Positions 27,978-37,121 of a stretch of 64,000 nucleotides of DNA are shown piece after piece. The position numbers and the translations under genes are program-made. Source of the DNA: RFSX01 sp964495785 (GTDB taxonomy: Bacteria; Bacteroidota; Bacteroidia; Chitinophagales; Saprospiraceae). Position 1 is the stretch's first letter, and the number at the start of each line of letters is the position of its first letter. The stretch covers positions 62,001 through 126,000 of the forward strand of contig CAZBXL010000001.1 in the NCBI GenBank assembly GCA_964495785.1. The letters run 5' to 3'. The notes under the pieces are model-generated. The model saw only the letters and a program-made list of their open reading frames with translations. It was not told where the DNA came from and did no database searches.

Positions 27978-28113
27978 ATAATTTCTTATTGTTGCGCAAA
28001 TATCCAGATTTTAAATGTCAAAGTTGTATCTGGTTACATTAGCTAATCATTAATTGTATAAACCTATTGTAATTTTAAATGTTGTAGGTTTCTATTAAGC
28101 AATATTATTTATA

Positions 28114-29130
28114 ATGGATAAAGTAGGCATATTGTTGGTTAACTTAGGGACTCCTGATGATCCCAGTACCGGCTCCGTAAGAGTTTATTTGAGGCAGTTC
28201 TTGTTAGATGGTAGAGTAATCGATATCCCATATATACTTAGGCAAATTCTTGTCAGATTAATTATAGCACCTTTTAGGGCGAGATCATCTGCCAAGCTCT
28301 ATAAGCAACTCTGGACAGAGAATGGATCACCGCTGAAGTACTACGGAGAACGGGTTAAAAATATGCTACAAGAAAAACTACCAGATAATTACACTGTAGA
28401 ATTGGGGATGCGTTATCAGAATCCATCCATAGATGAGGCCCTTAATAAGTTAAGAGATCACAAGGTGGATAGAATTGTTGTATTTCCTATGTTCCCACAA
28501 TACGCTTCAGCAAGTACAGGTTCAGCATTGCAGGAAGTCATGGATGTGGTGTCTAAGTGGATGACTATTCCTTCAGTTTCATTCATAAGCTCATATCATG
28601 ATGATGATAATATGATAGAGGTCTATGCAGACAATGCTCGCAAGATGGATATGTCTCAGTATGATCATTATCTATTTTCATTTCATGGGATACCTCAGAG
28701 ACATCTCCGTAATTCTGATTGCAACAATTATTGCCTTAAGAATAAGGATTGTTGCATGACCATTAATGAGAATAATAAAATGTGTTATTCAGCACAATGT
28801 TATAGTACTGCTGATGCTATAGCTCGTAAGCTCAACTTGACAAAAGACCAATATTCCGTCAGTTTCCAATCTCGCTTAGGAAGAGATCCATGGACAGAAC
28901 CATTTACTCCAGATATGTTAGAGGAGCTTGTAAGCAAAGGAATTAAGAGGCTATTGGTCTTCTCACCAAGTTTTGTTTCTGATTGCCTTGAGACGACTAT
29001 AGAGATTGATTTTGAGTACAAAGAGGAATTTGAGGAAATGGGAGGGGAGCATCTAGACCTGGTACCAAGTCTAAATGATAATCCCAAATGGGTCGATGCG
29101 ATTCACAAGTTGTTAGAACCGCATCTTTAG
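28114..29130 (+). CDS. hemH: Ferrochelatase with a cysteine-rich insert
   Basis: Inserts ferrous iron into protoporphyrin IX, the last step of protohaem synthesis. The 338 residues contain LLVNLGTPDDP (7-17), the catalytic His191 in SFHGIPQRH, and the Glu of DCLETTIEI near the C-terminus. Between these lie six cysteines in 27 residues (C203, C207, C213, C214, C224, C229). This recalls bacterial ferrochelatases that bind a [2Fe-2S] cluster, so a cluster is likely here, though only by analogy. No other haem gene is nearby. Its stop codon overlaps the stop of the convergent psd gene by four bases. Confidence 0.95.
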   Translation: MDKVGILLVNLGTPDDPSTGSVRVYLRQFLLDGRVIDIPYILRQILVRLIIAPFRARSSAKLYKQLWTENGSPLKYYGERVKNMLQEKLPDNYTVELGMRYQNPSIDEALNKLRDHKVDRIVVFPMFPQYASASTGSALQEVMDVVSKWMTIPSVSFISSYHDDDNMIEVYADNARKMDMSQYDHYLFSFHGIPQRHLRNSDCNNYCLKNKDCCMTINENNKMCYSAQCYSTADAIARKLNLTKDQYSVSFQSRLGRDPWTEPFTPDMLEELVSKGIKRLLVFSPSFVSDCLETTIEIDFEYKEEFEEMGGEHLDLVPSLNDNPKWVDAIHKLLEPHL

Positions 29131-29777
29131 AACCGTGCTATGACGTCTATTGGAGACTTGACCATTTGATCGAGTTCGACTTCAATTTTTGCTGTCAATG
29201 GTAGGAATATATCTACACGAGAACCAAACTTTATAAAGCCCATCTCTTGGGACTGCTTGACTTTATCATAAGGCTTTAGGTAATTGACAATTCTTCTTGC
29301 CAGAGCACCAGCAATTTGCCTTATCAATATAGGACCATGATCGGTTTCGTACACTGTAGTAAACCTTTCGTTTTCGGTAGATGATTTAGGATTCCAAGCC
29401 ATAAGATATTTCCCAGGATGATATTTTAGATAAGCAACTTTTCCACTTACAGGATTTCTATTCTTATGGACATTAAGAGGAGACATAAATACGGAAACTT
29501 GATAACATTCCCCTTTGATAAATTCAGGCTCATAAGTCTTTTCTATCACTACGACCTTTCCATCAGCAGGAGTAATAACCACATCCTTATTCTCCGCTGC
29601 AACTGATCTTTTGGGGTCTCTAAAGAACTGAAGAACAATAATCAATAAGAATAGGCAAGTTGCAGCTATGACATAGAATAACCATGTAGGAGCGTAAGTC
29701 TTAGCAACAAAGAAAAGTACGGCACAAACAATAATTGTCAAGATCAAAGTAGGATATCCCTCTTTATGAAATTTCAT
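29127..29777 (-). CDS. psd: Phosphatidylserine decarboxylase, short archaeal-type
   Basis: Makes phosphatidylethanolamine from phosphatidylserine at the inner membrane. The 216-residue proenzyme has two hydrophobic segments at the N-terminus (about 9-26 and 31-50), FFRDPKR, the PADGKV motif, FMSPLNVHKNR with its conserved His, and the self-cleavage site Gly185-Ser186 in KFGSRVD. Cleavage there gives the pyruvoyl group. The length fits the short Psd type. It overlaps cdsA by four bases, forming a two-gene phospholipid operon. Confidence 0.96.
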   Translation of the reverse strand: MKFHKEGYPTLILTIIVCAVLFFVAKTYAPTWLFYVIAATCLFLLIIVLQFFRDPKRSVAAENKDVVITPADGKVVVIEKTYEPEFIKGECYQVSVFMSPLNVHKNRNPVSGKVAYLKYHPGKYLMAWNPKSSTENERFTTVYETDHGPILIRQIAGALARRIVNYLKPYDKVKQSQEMGFIKFGSRVDIFLPLTAKIEVELDQMVKSPIDVIARF

Positions 29778-30580
29778 ATTTTATCTATAAGGTTGAAGTA
29801 TAAAAGTACAAAAGGTAAACAAAAGTAAAAGCCATCAAATCTGTCTAAAAATCCGCCGTGTCCTGGAAGTATAGTACCAGAATCTTTGACACCTATATAT
29901 CGTTTCATTTTAGATTCTACAAGATCTCCGATAGATCCAGTTAACCATACAATTAGTGCCATAACACCCCATTGAGTTATATTAAGATGACCTAAGTATC
30001 TATAAAAAATATATGAAGCAAGTAGACTTATTACACCAGCTCCTATAAAGCCCTCCCAGCTTTTGCCCGGCGAGACAGAAGGCATTAATTTATTTTTACC
30101 TATAGATTTTCCTACTGCATAAGCACCGATATCACTGATCCAAATCATAAACAAAGATCCCAGTAGTAAAATACTAAAAAGAGGAGAGTTAGAAATGAAA
30201 AGCAATGAGGATAACGGTATGCTTGTATAAGCGATACCTTTGAGCCAAGGGACAGTAGATAATATGTTTCTCTTATTCAAAAATAAATCTCCAATAAGAA
30301 CAATATTGAATGCTACGCCGATGTACAAGAATACTGAAGCAAACTCAAACTTATAAAGACTAGAGACAAGAACTATTCCGCTTACTAATATAGACGGAAC
30401 AATGAAAACAAACTTGCTGTCATGATCCTTGTAGTGTAATGATAAAAACTCTAATGCACATAAGATTAAAATGAGGCTAAGGAAAATTACTCTCGTCATG
30501 TCATTAAAAAAGACCATGAACAAAATAGGAATACCAATGATGATTGCCGTTATGATCCTCTGCTTAAGTGATTCTGACAT
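29774..30580 (-). CDS. cdsA: Phosphatidate cytidylyltransferase
   Basis: Makes CDP-diacylglycerol from phosphatidate and CTP. A 268-residue membrane protein with about seven to eight hydrophobic segments. The C-terminal CdsA signature is clear: SPGKSWEGF (about 168-176), then GDLVESKMKR and KDSGTILPGHGGFLDRFD (about 230-247). It is upstream of psd with overlapping start and stop, so CDP-DAG formation and decarboxylation are coexpressed. The phosphatidylserine synthase that links them is not in this window. Confidence 0.96.
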   Translation of the reverse strand: MSESLKQRIITAIIIGIPILFMVFFNDMTRVIFLSLILILCALEFLSLHYKDHDSKFVFIVPSILVSGIVLVSSLYKFEFASVFLYIGVAFNIVLIGDLFLNKRNILSTVPWLKGIAYTSIPLSSLLFISNSPLFSILLLGSLFMIWISDIGAYAVGKSIGKNKLMPSVSPGKSWEGFIGAGVISLLASYIFYRYLGHLNITQWGVMALIVWLTGSIGDLVESKMKRYIGVKDSGTILPGHGGFLDRFDGFYFCLPFVLLYFNLIDKI

Positions 30581-30657
30581 GTGCTTGTATTATACTATCG
30601 GTTCTAGTTGGTTATGCATGTAAACATACTTATTTTACATCCGATAATAGAAAGAAT

Positions 30658-31380
30658 ATGACAAGACTTAGCGTCAACATAAATAAGATAGCTCTCATCA
30701 GGAATTCTCGTGGAGAAGACAAACCAAATCTTATCCAATTTGCCAAAGATTGCGAATCCTATGGTGCTCAGGGCATCACCGTACATCCTAGGCCTGACGA
30801 AAGACATATTAGATATAGTGATCTTGGGCCACTAAAGGAAATTGTTACTACGGAATATAATATAGAAGGGTATCCTTCTCAGAAATTTATCGATAAGGTA
30901 GTCGACGTCAAGCCTCACCAAGTAACATTAGTGCCAGATCCTCCTGGAGCATTAACTTCCAGTGAAGGATGGGATACAGTTAAGTATAAATCAATGCTTA
31001 CAGATGTTATCAAACATTTTCAAAGTCACGACATAAGAGTTTCGCTTTTTTTAGAAGCTGACGCTGATGCAGTTGTCCATGCCCAAAAGACGGGTACTGA
31101 TAGAATAGAGTTTTATACAGGCAATTATGCTAAGAATTATTACAAAGATAAGTCTGCCGCCATAGCGGATCATATTACTGCTTCAAAAATGGCTGCAGAA
31201 TGCAAACTTGGTGTTAATGCAGGACATGATCTTAATTTAGATAATCTCCATTATTATGTCCATCACTTAACCAATCTTTTAGAGGTCTCTATTGGCCATG
31301 CTTTAGTGGGAGATGCTCTATACTATGGTATTGAGAATACCATACGTATGTATTTACACCAGATCAATAGAAAAACTTAG
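30658..31380 (+). CDS. pdxJ: Pyridoxine 5'-phosphate synthase
   Basis: Condenses 1-deoxyxylulose 5-phosphate with 3-amino-2-oxopropyl phosphate in the DXP-dependent vitamin B6 pathway. From the ATG at 30658 (240 residues, normal length) it reads straight into RLSVNINKIALIRNSRG, with GAQGITVHPRPDERHI (about 36-51) and the active-site Glu region near residue 68. A longer frame from 30568 would add 30 hydrophobic residues not found in PdxJ and is rejected. It is divergent from cdsA. This strain has the PdxJ route and so probably also PdxA elsewhere. Confidence 0.95.
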   Translation: MTRLSVNINKIALIRNSRGEDKPNLIQFAKDCESYGAQGITVHPRPDERHIRYSDLGPLKEIVTTEYNIEGYPSQKFIDKVVDVKPHQVTLVPDPPGALTSSEGWDTVKYKSMLTDVIKHFQSHDIRVSLFLEADADAVVHAQKTGTDRIEFYTGNYAKNYYKDKSAAIADHITASKMAAECKLGVNAGHDLNLDNLHYYVHHLTNLLEVSIGHALVGDALYYGIENTIRMYLHQINRKT

Positions 31381-31814
31381 TAGAACCAAAGAAAGAGCAT
31401 CCATACTCTTAAATTCTTACTCATAACATTGATGTTTTACAATAAATTAAACTGAAGGTTAAGAATCTAAATATTAATTAAATTTTATAGATCACTAATA
31501 AGCTATAATAAATAGTGGTTGGAGTTACGATATCTGCACTATTCAAAATTTTATTTTGAAAATTATGAAAAAACAGATTCGTGATGGTAACATTCAATTA
31601 ACATTGAATTAAGATTAGCATCACATTTTTTTTGCATTCAGATATTTTCGTCTAATTTAGATAATCAATAAATCAAACTTATACATCGACAACCTTAATA
31701 CACTTAGTAAATTCTTAGTATCAATTTCTATCATCTCATGTACCCATCTAAGTGTTCCCATAAGGTAAATAACAACTACGGATAAAACATTTTTTTATAA
31801 TCAAACAACATGCT
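31381..31814. other. Gene-free upstream region of the SusC operon
   Basis: This 434-base AT-rich region has no credible gene. It contains two perfect inverted repeats (31542-31560 and 31592-31609) and a weak promoter candidate, TTTG at 31631-31634 with TAATTTAG at 31653-31660. That would place transcription start about 150 bases before susC. No sigma/anti-sigma pair or hybrid sensor gene is adjacent. Confidence 0.5.
31542..31609. repeat. Two perfect AT-rich inverted repeats upstream of susC
   Basis: TTCAAAAT (31542-31549) pairs with ATTTTGAA (31553-31560), and ATTCAAT (31592-31598) pairs with ATTGAAT (31603-31609). Their centres are about 50 bases apart, and both have TTCAA/TTGAA half-sites. 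They could be twin operator sites, or chance palindromes in AT-rich DNA. Confidence 0.4.
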
Positions 31815-34800
31815 ATGAAAAAAGTATTTCTACTTTTTACACTTTTCTTTGCTTGTATTGCAGTGTCCTTTGGCCAAAAATCGGTCAATGGTGTCATTGT
31901 AGACAATGATGGCCTTCCAGTTATTGGAGCCAATGTTCTTGTTAAAGGAACTACAATAGGAACAATCACTGACATTGATGGTTCTTTCTCTCTTGACGTC
32001 CCACAGGGTAGCAACACGATTGTTGTAAGTTACACAGGATTTAGCACGCAAGAGATTGATGTAATGTCTACTTCTGGACCGCTCAATCTCACACTTGAAC
32101 AAGGTGAGCTGCTAGACGAAGTCGTCGTAACAGCAGGTGGACTTGAACGTAATAAATCAAGATTGGGTTACGCTATTCAGAACGTAGACCCAGATGATTT
32201 ACTTGCATCCAAAGAGACTAACATCGTAGATGCCCTTAACTCTAAGGTTGCTGGAGTGACCGTAGTGAGTAGTTCGGGATCTCCGGGAGCTTCATCTAAT
32301 ATCAGAATTAGAGGAAGCGTTTCTATTAATGGTTCAAATAGCCCATTATTTGTAATAGATGGTATTCCTATTGATAATACTTCTGTAGGAAATGGTGTAG
32401 ATGGTGTCGATAACTCTAATAGAGCTATAGATATTAATCCAAATGACATCGCGGATCTTACAGTTTTGAAGGGCCCTTCTGCGACAGCTCTATATGGAGT
32501 AAGAGCAGCAAATGGAGCTATTATTATAACTACTAAGAGAGGTCAAGCTGGAAAGCCGCAGGTAACTATTACCTCAAGCTACAGCATCGATCAAGCTAAT
32601 AAGTTTCCAGAAAGACAGAGCGAATGGGCTCAAGGAGCTTTATCTGGCGGAGAATATATTTATAGAGGACCTGAGACAGCTGAGGGAGACTCTTGGGGAC
32701 CAAGACTTTCAGAATTAGAATATGATGGACAGCCATCTGACTTTGATGTAAAAGGAAATTTAGTTCCTATCGGGTCTGGTAACGGAGTACCTGCTGAAGC
32801 ATATGATCCATACACGTTTTTTGTAAATGGTAATTCATACAATCTAGGTGCATCGGTAGCAGGTGGTTCTGATAATTTCAGATATTTTATTTCTGCTGAT
32901 CAAACTAAAAATAATGGAATAGTACCTACATCTTCATTCGAAAGAAATTCATTTAGAATTAATGTTGATACTGATATTTCAGACAGACTTACTGTGGGTA
33001 TGAATATGAACTATGTTCAATCAGGGGGTAATCGTATCCAAAGAGGATCTAATCTTCAAGGAGTTATGCTTGGGCTATTAAGAAACCCAGCTAGTTTTGA
33101 TATCGGAAACGGACTCGAAGGTAATGAGGCTGCTGATGATCCAACGACGTACATTAGAGAGTCGGATGGTGGTCAGAGATCATACAGATCAGGTATCTAT
33201 GATAACCCATATTGGACAGTTAATAAGAACCCATCTACTGATGATGTAAATAGAGTCATCGGTAGCACTTTTGCCAACTATGGTATTACTGATAATCTTT
33301 CTTTAGGCCTTAGAATTGGAGTTGATAATTATACTGATAGAAGAAACGGAGCTATAGATATCAATCCAGGTAGAGGCGTAGGTTCTGTATTTCAATACAC
33401 TATAACTAATAGAGATATCAATTCTGATTTCTTCCTTAATTATGATAATTATATTACTGATGATTTAAATGTTACGGCAACTTTAGGTCTTAATAATTAT
33501 GATCACAGGTATATAGCACAATTTACTGATGGTACAACTTTAGCAGCACCTAATTTTTATCACATTAGTAATGCTACAGATCTAATTTCATCTGAGGATG
33601 TGTTGACTAAAAAATTATCTGGGGTTTATGCAACTACAGATTTTGGATACCGAAATTTTGCACTTCTTAATTTAACTGTCAGAAATGATTGGTCTTCAAT
33701 ATTACCTACGGATAATAATACATTCCTTTCTTACTCAGCATCTTTAGGATTAGTGGTGACTGAGTTTTTAAATATTGACAATAACATTTTAGATTATGCT
33801 AAACTAAGAGCTTCTTACGGTAAGGTAGGAAATGATGGAGGAGATGCATTCATATATGCATCTACGAATACATTCGCTCAAGCGGTATCAGGTGGTGATG
33901 GATTTATTGATGGTGTATTCTTTCCAGCATATGGAACTAATGCATTTGAGAGATCAACACAATTAGGAAATGCTGCATTGAGACCTGAGAAAACAACGAC
34001 CTATGAATATGGTGCAGAATTGAAATTCCTCAGAGGTAGATTAGGAGCAGATATAAATTACTTCACATCAAGATCTGAAGATCAAATCATAGCAGTTAAT
34101 TTATCGGCTGCAACAGGATTTACATCATCAGTTCAGAATGCTGGAACAATTACTAACAAAGGTTGGGAGATTACATTAAGTGGTACTCCAGTAAGAAAGA
34201 AAAATTTTGAATGGGATGTCGACGTTAATTTCACTCAGATTGAAAATGTCGTAGAAGAATTAACTGAAGGAGTAGAAGAAATTTTCCTTGCAGGATTTAC
34301 GTCTACTTCTGTTAGAGCCGTTGCTGGATCTCCTTTTAGTGCTATTTACGGTACAGGATTCCAAAGAAATGATGATGGCAGAGTTATAGTTGGAGCTGAT
34401 GGATTTCCTCTTTCAGACCCTACACCAAGACCACTCGGTGATCCTAATCCTGATTTTATATTGGGTATCAATAATAGTTTTAGAATAGGTAGCGTCAGAA
34501 TCGGAGCCCTCTTAGATGTAAGACAAGGTGGTGATGTATGGTGTGGTACTTGTGGAATTATGGATTTCTTTGGAACGTCAAGAGTATCTGGTGACCAGAG
34601 AGAAGATGTTGTAGTATTTGATGGAGTTAAGGAAGTAGGATCTGACGTAGAAGGTAATCCTATCTATGCAGAAAATGATCTTGCAGTAGCGCTGGCTGAT
34701 ACTAATGGTGCAGAAGGAAATATCTACTGGAGAAGATATGGATTCGGTGGAATCGGTGAAATGAGTATCTACGATGCTTCTTGGATTAGATTAAGACAAG

Positions 34801-35021
34801 TCTCAGTTGGATTCATTGTACCTAAGATTGCACTTTTAGAGAATCTTAACTTCGGTGATGCTGAGATAACATTAACTGGAAGAAACCTATGGCTAAACAC
34901 AGATTATCCTGGAGTTGATCCAGAAACTAATCTAACTGGTGCTTCTAACGGTTTTGGGCTAGACTACTTTAATATGCCTAATACTAAAAGTTACACAGCT
35001 ACTTTAAAATTGACATTTTAA
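31815..35021 (+). CDS. SusC/RagA-type TonB-dependent outer-membrane transporter
   Basis: The 1068-residue outer-membrane importer of a SusCD pair. A signal peptide (1-20, ending SFGQ) is followed by a carboxypeptidase-regulatory-like domain (about 24-105: GVIVDNDGLPVIGANVLVKGT). Next come the TonB-box region DEVVVTA, a plug (about 115-240, with IRIRGSVSINGSNSPLFVIDG and GANGAIIITTKRG-type motifs), and a C-terminal barrel ending KSYTATLKLTF. An extracellular-type segment reads WCGTCG (about 913), a CxxC where relatives often have WNGT. The 23-base gap to the SusD gene supports one operon. Its substrate is not indicated by any neighbouring enzyme. Confidence 0.96.
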   Translation: MKKVFLLFTLFFACIAVSFGQKSVNGVIVDNDGLPVIGANVLVKGTTIGTITDIDGSFSLDVPQGSNTIVVSYTGFSTQEIDVMSTSGPLNLTLEQGELLDEVVVTAGGLERNKSRLGYAIQNVDPDDLLASKETNIVDALNSKVAGVTVVSSSGSPGASSNIRIRGSVSINGSNSPLFVIDGIPIDNTSVGNGVDGVDNSNRAIDINPNDIADLTVLKGPSATALYGVRAANGAIIITTKRGQAGKPQVTITSSYSIDQANKFPERQSEWAQGALSGGEYIYRGPETAEGDSWGPRLSELEYDGQPSDFDVKGNLVPIGSGNGVPAEAYDPYTFFVNGNSYNLGASVAGGSDNFRYFISADQTKNNGIVPTSSFERNSFRINVDTDISDRLTVGMNMNYVQSGGNRIQRGSNLQGVMLGLLRNPASFDIGNGLEGNEAADDPTTYIRESDGGQRSYRSGIYDNPYWTVNKNPSTDDVNRVIGSTFANYGITDNLSLGLRIGVDNYTDRRNGAIDINPGRGVGSVFQYTITNRDINSDFFLNYDNYITDDLNVTATLGLNNYDHRYIAQFTDGTTLAAPNFYHISNATDLISSEDVLTKKLSGVYATTDFGYRNFALLNLTVRNDWSSILPTDNNTFLSYSASLGLVVTEFLNIDNNILDYAKLRASYGKVGNDGGDAFIYASTNTFAQAVSGGDGFIDGVFFPAYGTNAFERSTQLGNAALRPEKTTTYEYGAELKFLRGRLGADINYFTSRSEDQIIAVNLSAATGFTSSVQNAGTITNKGWEITLSGTPVRKKNFEWDVDVNFTQIENVVEELTEGVEEIFLAGFTSTSVRAVAGSPFSAIYGTGFQRNDDGRVIVGADGFPLSDPTPRPLGDPNPDFILGINNSFRIGSVRIGALLDVRQGGDVWCGTCGIMDFFGTSRVSGDQREDVVVFDGVKEVGSDVEGNPIYAENDLAVALADTNGAEGNIYWRRYGFGGIGEMSIYDASWIRLRQVSVGFIVPKIALLENLNFGDAEITLTGRNLWLNTDYPGVDPETNLTGASNGFGLDYFNMPNTKSYTATLKLTF

Positions 35022-35044
35022 TTAAAATTCAAATTTTTTATAAA

Positions 35045-36415
35045 ATGAAAAAAAATAAATTTTTAATATTATTCCTTCTGTTAGGATTAGGTATAAACCA
35101 ATCTTGTACGGATGGATTCGAGGAGGCTAACACTGATCCTACTTCTCTTACTGACGTAGAGTTAAACCTCCAATTACCTGAAATCTTAGCTTCATCTGCT
35201 TTTAATGCGGGTGCTAACCAAAATAGAATCGCAGGACTTGTTATGCAACAATTTTTTGGATTAGATGCACAGCAAGAAGCATACATGAGATACGTGTTAC
35301 CAGAAAATACTGTTGATAATTATTGGCAATTAGGTCTTTATTCAGGAGTCCTAAGAAGCTGTACTGTAATTTCTGACAAAGCAGCGGAAACGAATGCACC
35401 CTTCTATGGGGCAGTTGCAGATATTGTATTAGCAAATCAGTTAGGTATAGCGACATCATTTTTTGGTGACATGCCTTTCTCTGAAGCATTTCAAGGAGTT
35501 GATGTTCTACAACCTCGTTATGATAGTCAGGAGTCAATCTATGCTAGCGTGCAGTCATTATTAGATGGAGCCATATCAACTTTATCAGGCTTAACTGATT
35601 CAGGAGGTTATTTTGGTGGAGATCTCATCTATGATGGCGATTCTGATCTATGGATAAAAACGGCTAGAGGACTCAAAGCGAGATTTCTATTACATACGGT
35701 AAAACGTGATCCAAGTGCTGCTCAAGCAGCAATGACGAATGCTTCTCAATCTTACGCATCTAATGCAGAGAACTGCAGTTTTGCTTTTGGATTAGCAGCA
35801 ACAGACAATTACAGTCTTGCTCAGTTTGGATTACAAAGACCAGGAACCTTAGGGTTTAATTCTGGATTTGCAGATATGTTAGCTGACGATCCAAGATTGC
35901 CTTTCTATACGGATGCAAACTTAGATTTCTTTGATGCTGCTAATGCTAATCTTGTATGGGCTAAGAATGATGCAGTAATACCTCTTATGTCACACGTAGA
36001 GGTAGCATTCATTATGGCAGAACTTACTGCTCTTGGAGGTGGTGATGCAACTGCTCAACTAGAGACAGCTATCAGATCAAGTATGGAATTAGTTGGCGTA
36101 ACTGACCAAGATGCGATAACTGCGTACGTTACGTCTGCAACTGCTAATGTAACAGCGAGTACTGTTGTAGAAGAAGCTTATAAGGCATACTATGGATTTA
36201 ATTTTCATGAGACATGGTCTAATTGGAGAAGAACAGGTTCGCCAGCTCTTACAGTAAGACCTGATGGTTCTTCTGATTTTATGTCTAGCCTTGTTATACC
36301 ACAAAGATTATTCTACGGTGATAGCGAGTCTACTACTAATTCAGCTAATGTAGAAGCAGCTCAAGCAGCTCAGGGTGGGGGATTATTAGATGTTCCTGTT
36401 TGGGCTTTCCAATAA
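35045..36415 (+). CDS. SusD/RagB-type nutrient-binding lipoprotein (SusD-like_2)
   Basis: The 456-residue surface lipoprotein lid of the SusCD importer. The signal ends INQSC (lipid Cys21), and the following residues TDGFEEANTDP are acidic, which resembles a Bacteroidota surface-export signal. The N-terminus fits the SusD-like_2 group (EEANTDPTSLTDVELNLQLPEIL). Tetratricopeptide-like helices and a central GLKARFLLH segment follow. The C-terminus has a W-x-NWRRTGSP block and VPVWAFQ. It is 23 bases after susC and 22 before the next gene. The ligand is unknown; this group is found with carbohydrate and non-carbohydrate loci. Confidence 0.93.
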   Translation: MKKNKFLILFLLLGLGINQSCTDGFEEANTDPTSLTDVELNLQLPEILASSAFNAGANQNRIAGLVMQQFFGLDAQQEAYMRYVLPENTVDNYWQLGLYSGVLRSCTVISDKAAETNAPFYGAVADIVLANQLGIATSFFGDMPFSEAFQGVDVLQPRYDSQESIYASVQSLLDGAISTLSGLTDSGGYFGGDLIYDGDSDLWIKTARGLKARFLLHTVKRDPSAAQAAMTNASQSYASNAENCSFAFGLAATDNYSLAQFGLQRPGTLGFNSGFADMLADDPRLPFYTDANLDFFDAANANLVWAKNDAVIPLMSHVEVAFIMAELTALGGGDATAQLETAIRSSMELVGVTDQDAITAYVTSATANVTASTVVEEAYKAYYGFNFHETWSNWRRTGSPALTVRPDGSSDFMSSLVIPQRLFYGDSESTTNSANVEAAQAAQGGGLLDVPVWAFQ

Positions 36416-36437
36416 ATTTTATTGGTCGATTTATAAA

Positions 36438-37118
36438 ATGAAAAGAACAATTCTATTGATTAATATAATTCTCCTTGTGTGTATTTCATCATATACACAA
36501 GGAGAGTTCTTCACGATTAATCATGGGTCTAAAGTAATTTTATATGAGTCCAAAATTGAGAAATCAGATGAGTACTATCTTTCAAGTCAGAACAAAAAAT
36601 TAAATGTTTATTTGAAGGATAATGACGATCCTATAATGTACCAAGGCAAAATTGATTTAGTCAATAAATGTGTCGAGATCGAAGTCTTAGAACGGTATGG
36701 TGAGTTACCTTACTTCAGAATGGATTCTTTAATAGTACTAGATAATGAAGTAATAAATAACACCAAGTTCTACAACGGATTAATATTTGGCCATAACAAA
36801 GCTGATTTGTTATTAGAGTTAATGCATGATGGAGATTCTAAATTATTTAAAACCTATCAGCTTAAAACTAAGAGAGCTAATTATAATCCTGTTTTAGCTA
36901 CCGGTTCAAAAACAGATTCTTATGTCAAAAAAGATGTGTTTTACTTTTATAATTCTCGATTGGGATTAGTTGAGATTCCAAGTAAGAATAAGGAATTTAA
37001 ACTATTTCTAAAGACAAACACAACTGTAGAATTTAAAAAACTAAAGAATAAATTAAAGCCTAACAAATTAGATGATCTCATACTCTTATCTAATTATTTA
37101 AAAATTAATAAAGCATAA
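36438..37118 (+). CDS. Exported protein of unknown function in the SusCD operon
   Basis: A 226-residue protein from the ATG at 36438, which is preceded by the same TTATAAA-type leader as the SusD gene and opens a good signal peptide (MKRTILLINIILLV, ending SYTQ). The longer frame from 36390 overlaps the SusD end and is not preferred. The mature part is Lys-rich with alternating beta strands, few cysteines and no recognised motif. The three-base gap to the lipoprotein gene after it supports coexpression with the importer. Confidence 0.75.
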   Translation: MKRTILLINIILLVCISSYTQGEFFTINHGSKVILYESKIEKSDEYYLSSQNKKLNVYLKDNDDPIMYQGKIDLVNKCVEIEVLERYGELPYFRMDSLIVLDNEVINNTKFYNGLIFGHNKADLLLELMHDGDSKLFKTYQLKTKRANYNPVLATGSKTDSYVKKDVFYFYNSRLGLVEIPSKNKEFKLFLKTNTTVEFKKLKNKLKPNKLDDLILLSNYLKINKA

Positions 37119-37121
37119 AAA

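Noticed and set aside
30568..30657. Upstream extension of pdxJ
   Set aside because: Adds 30 hydrophobic residues absent from PdxJ; the ATG at 30658 gives the conserved N-terminus.
31674..31681. TAAGTTTG promoter box on the minus strand upstream of susC
   Set aside because: It would transcribe away from susC into no gene, and no matching -33 element was seen; likely chance.
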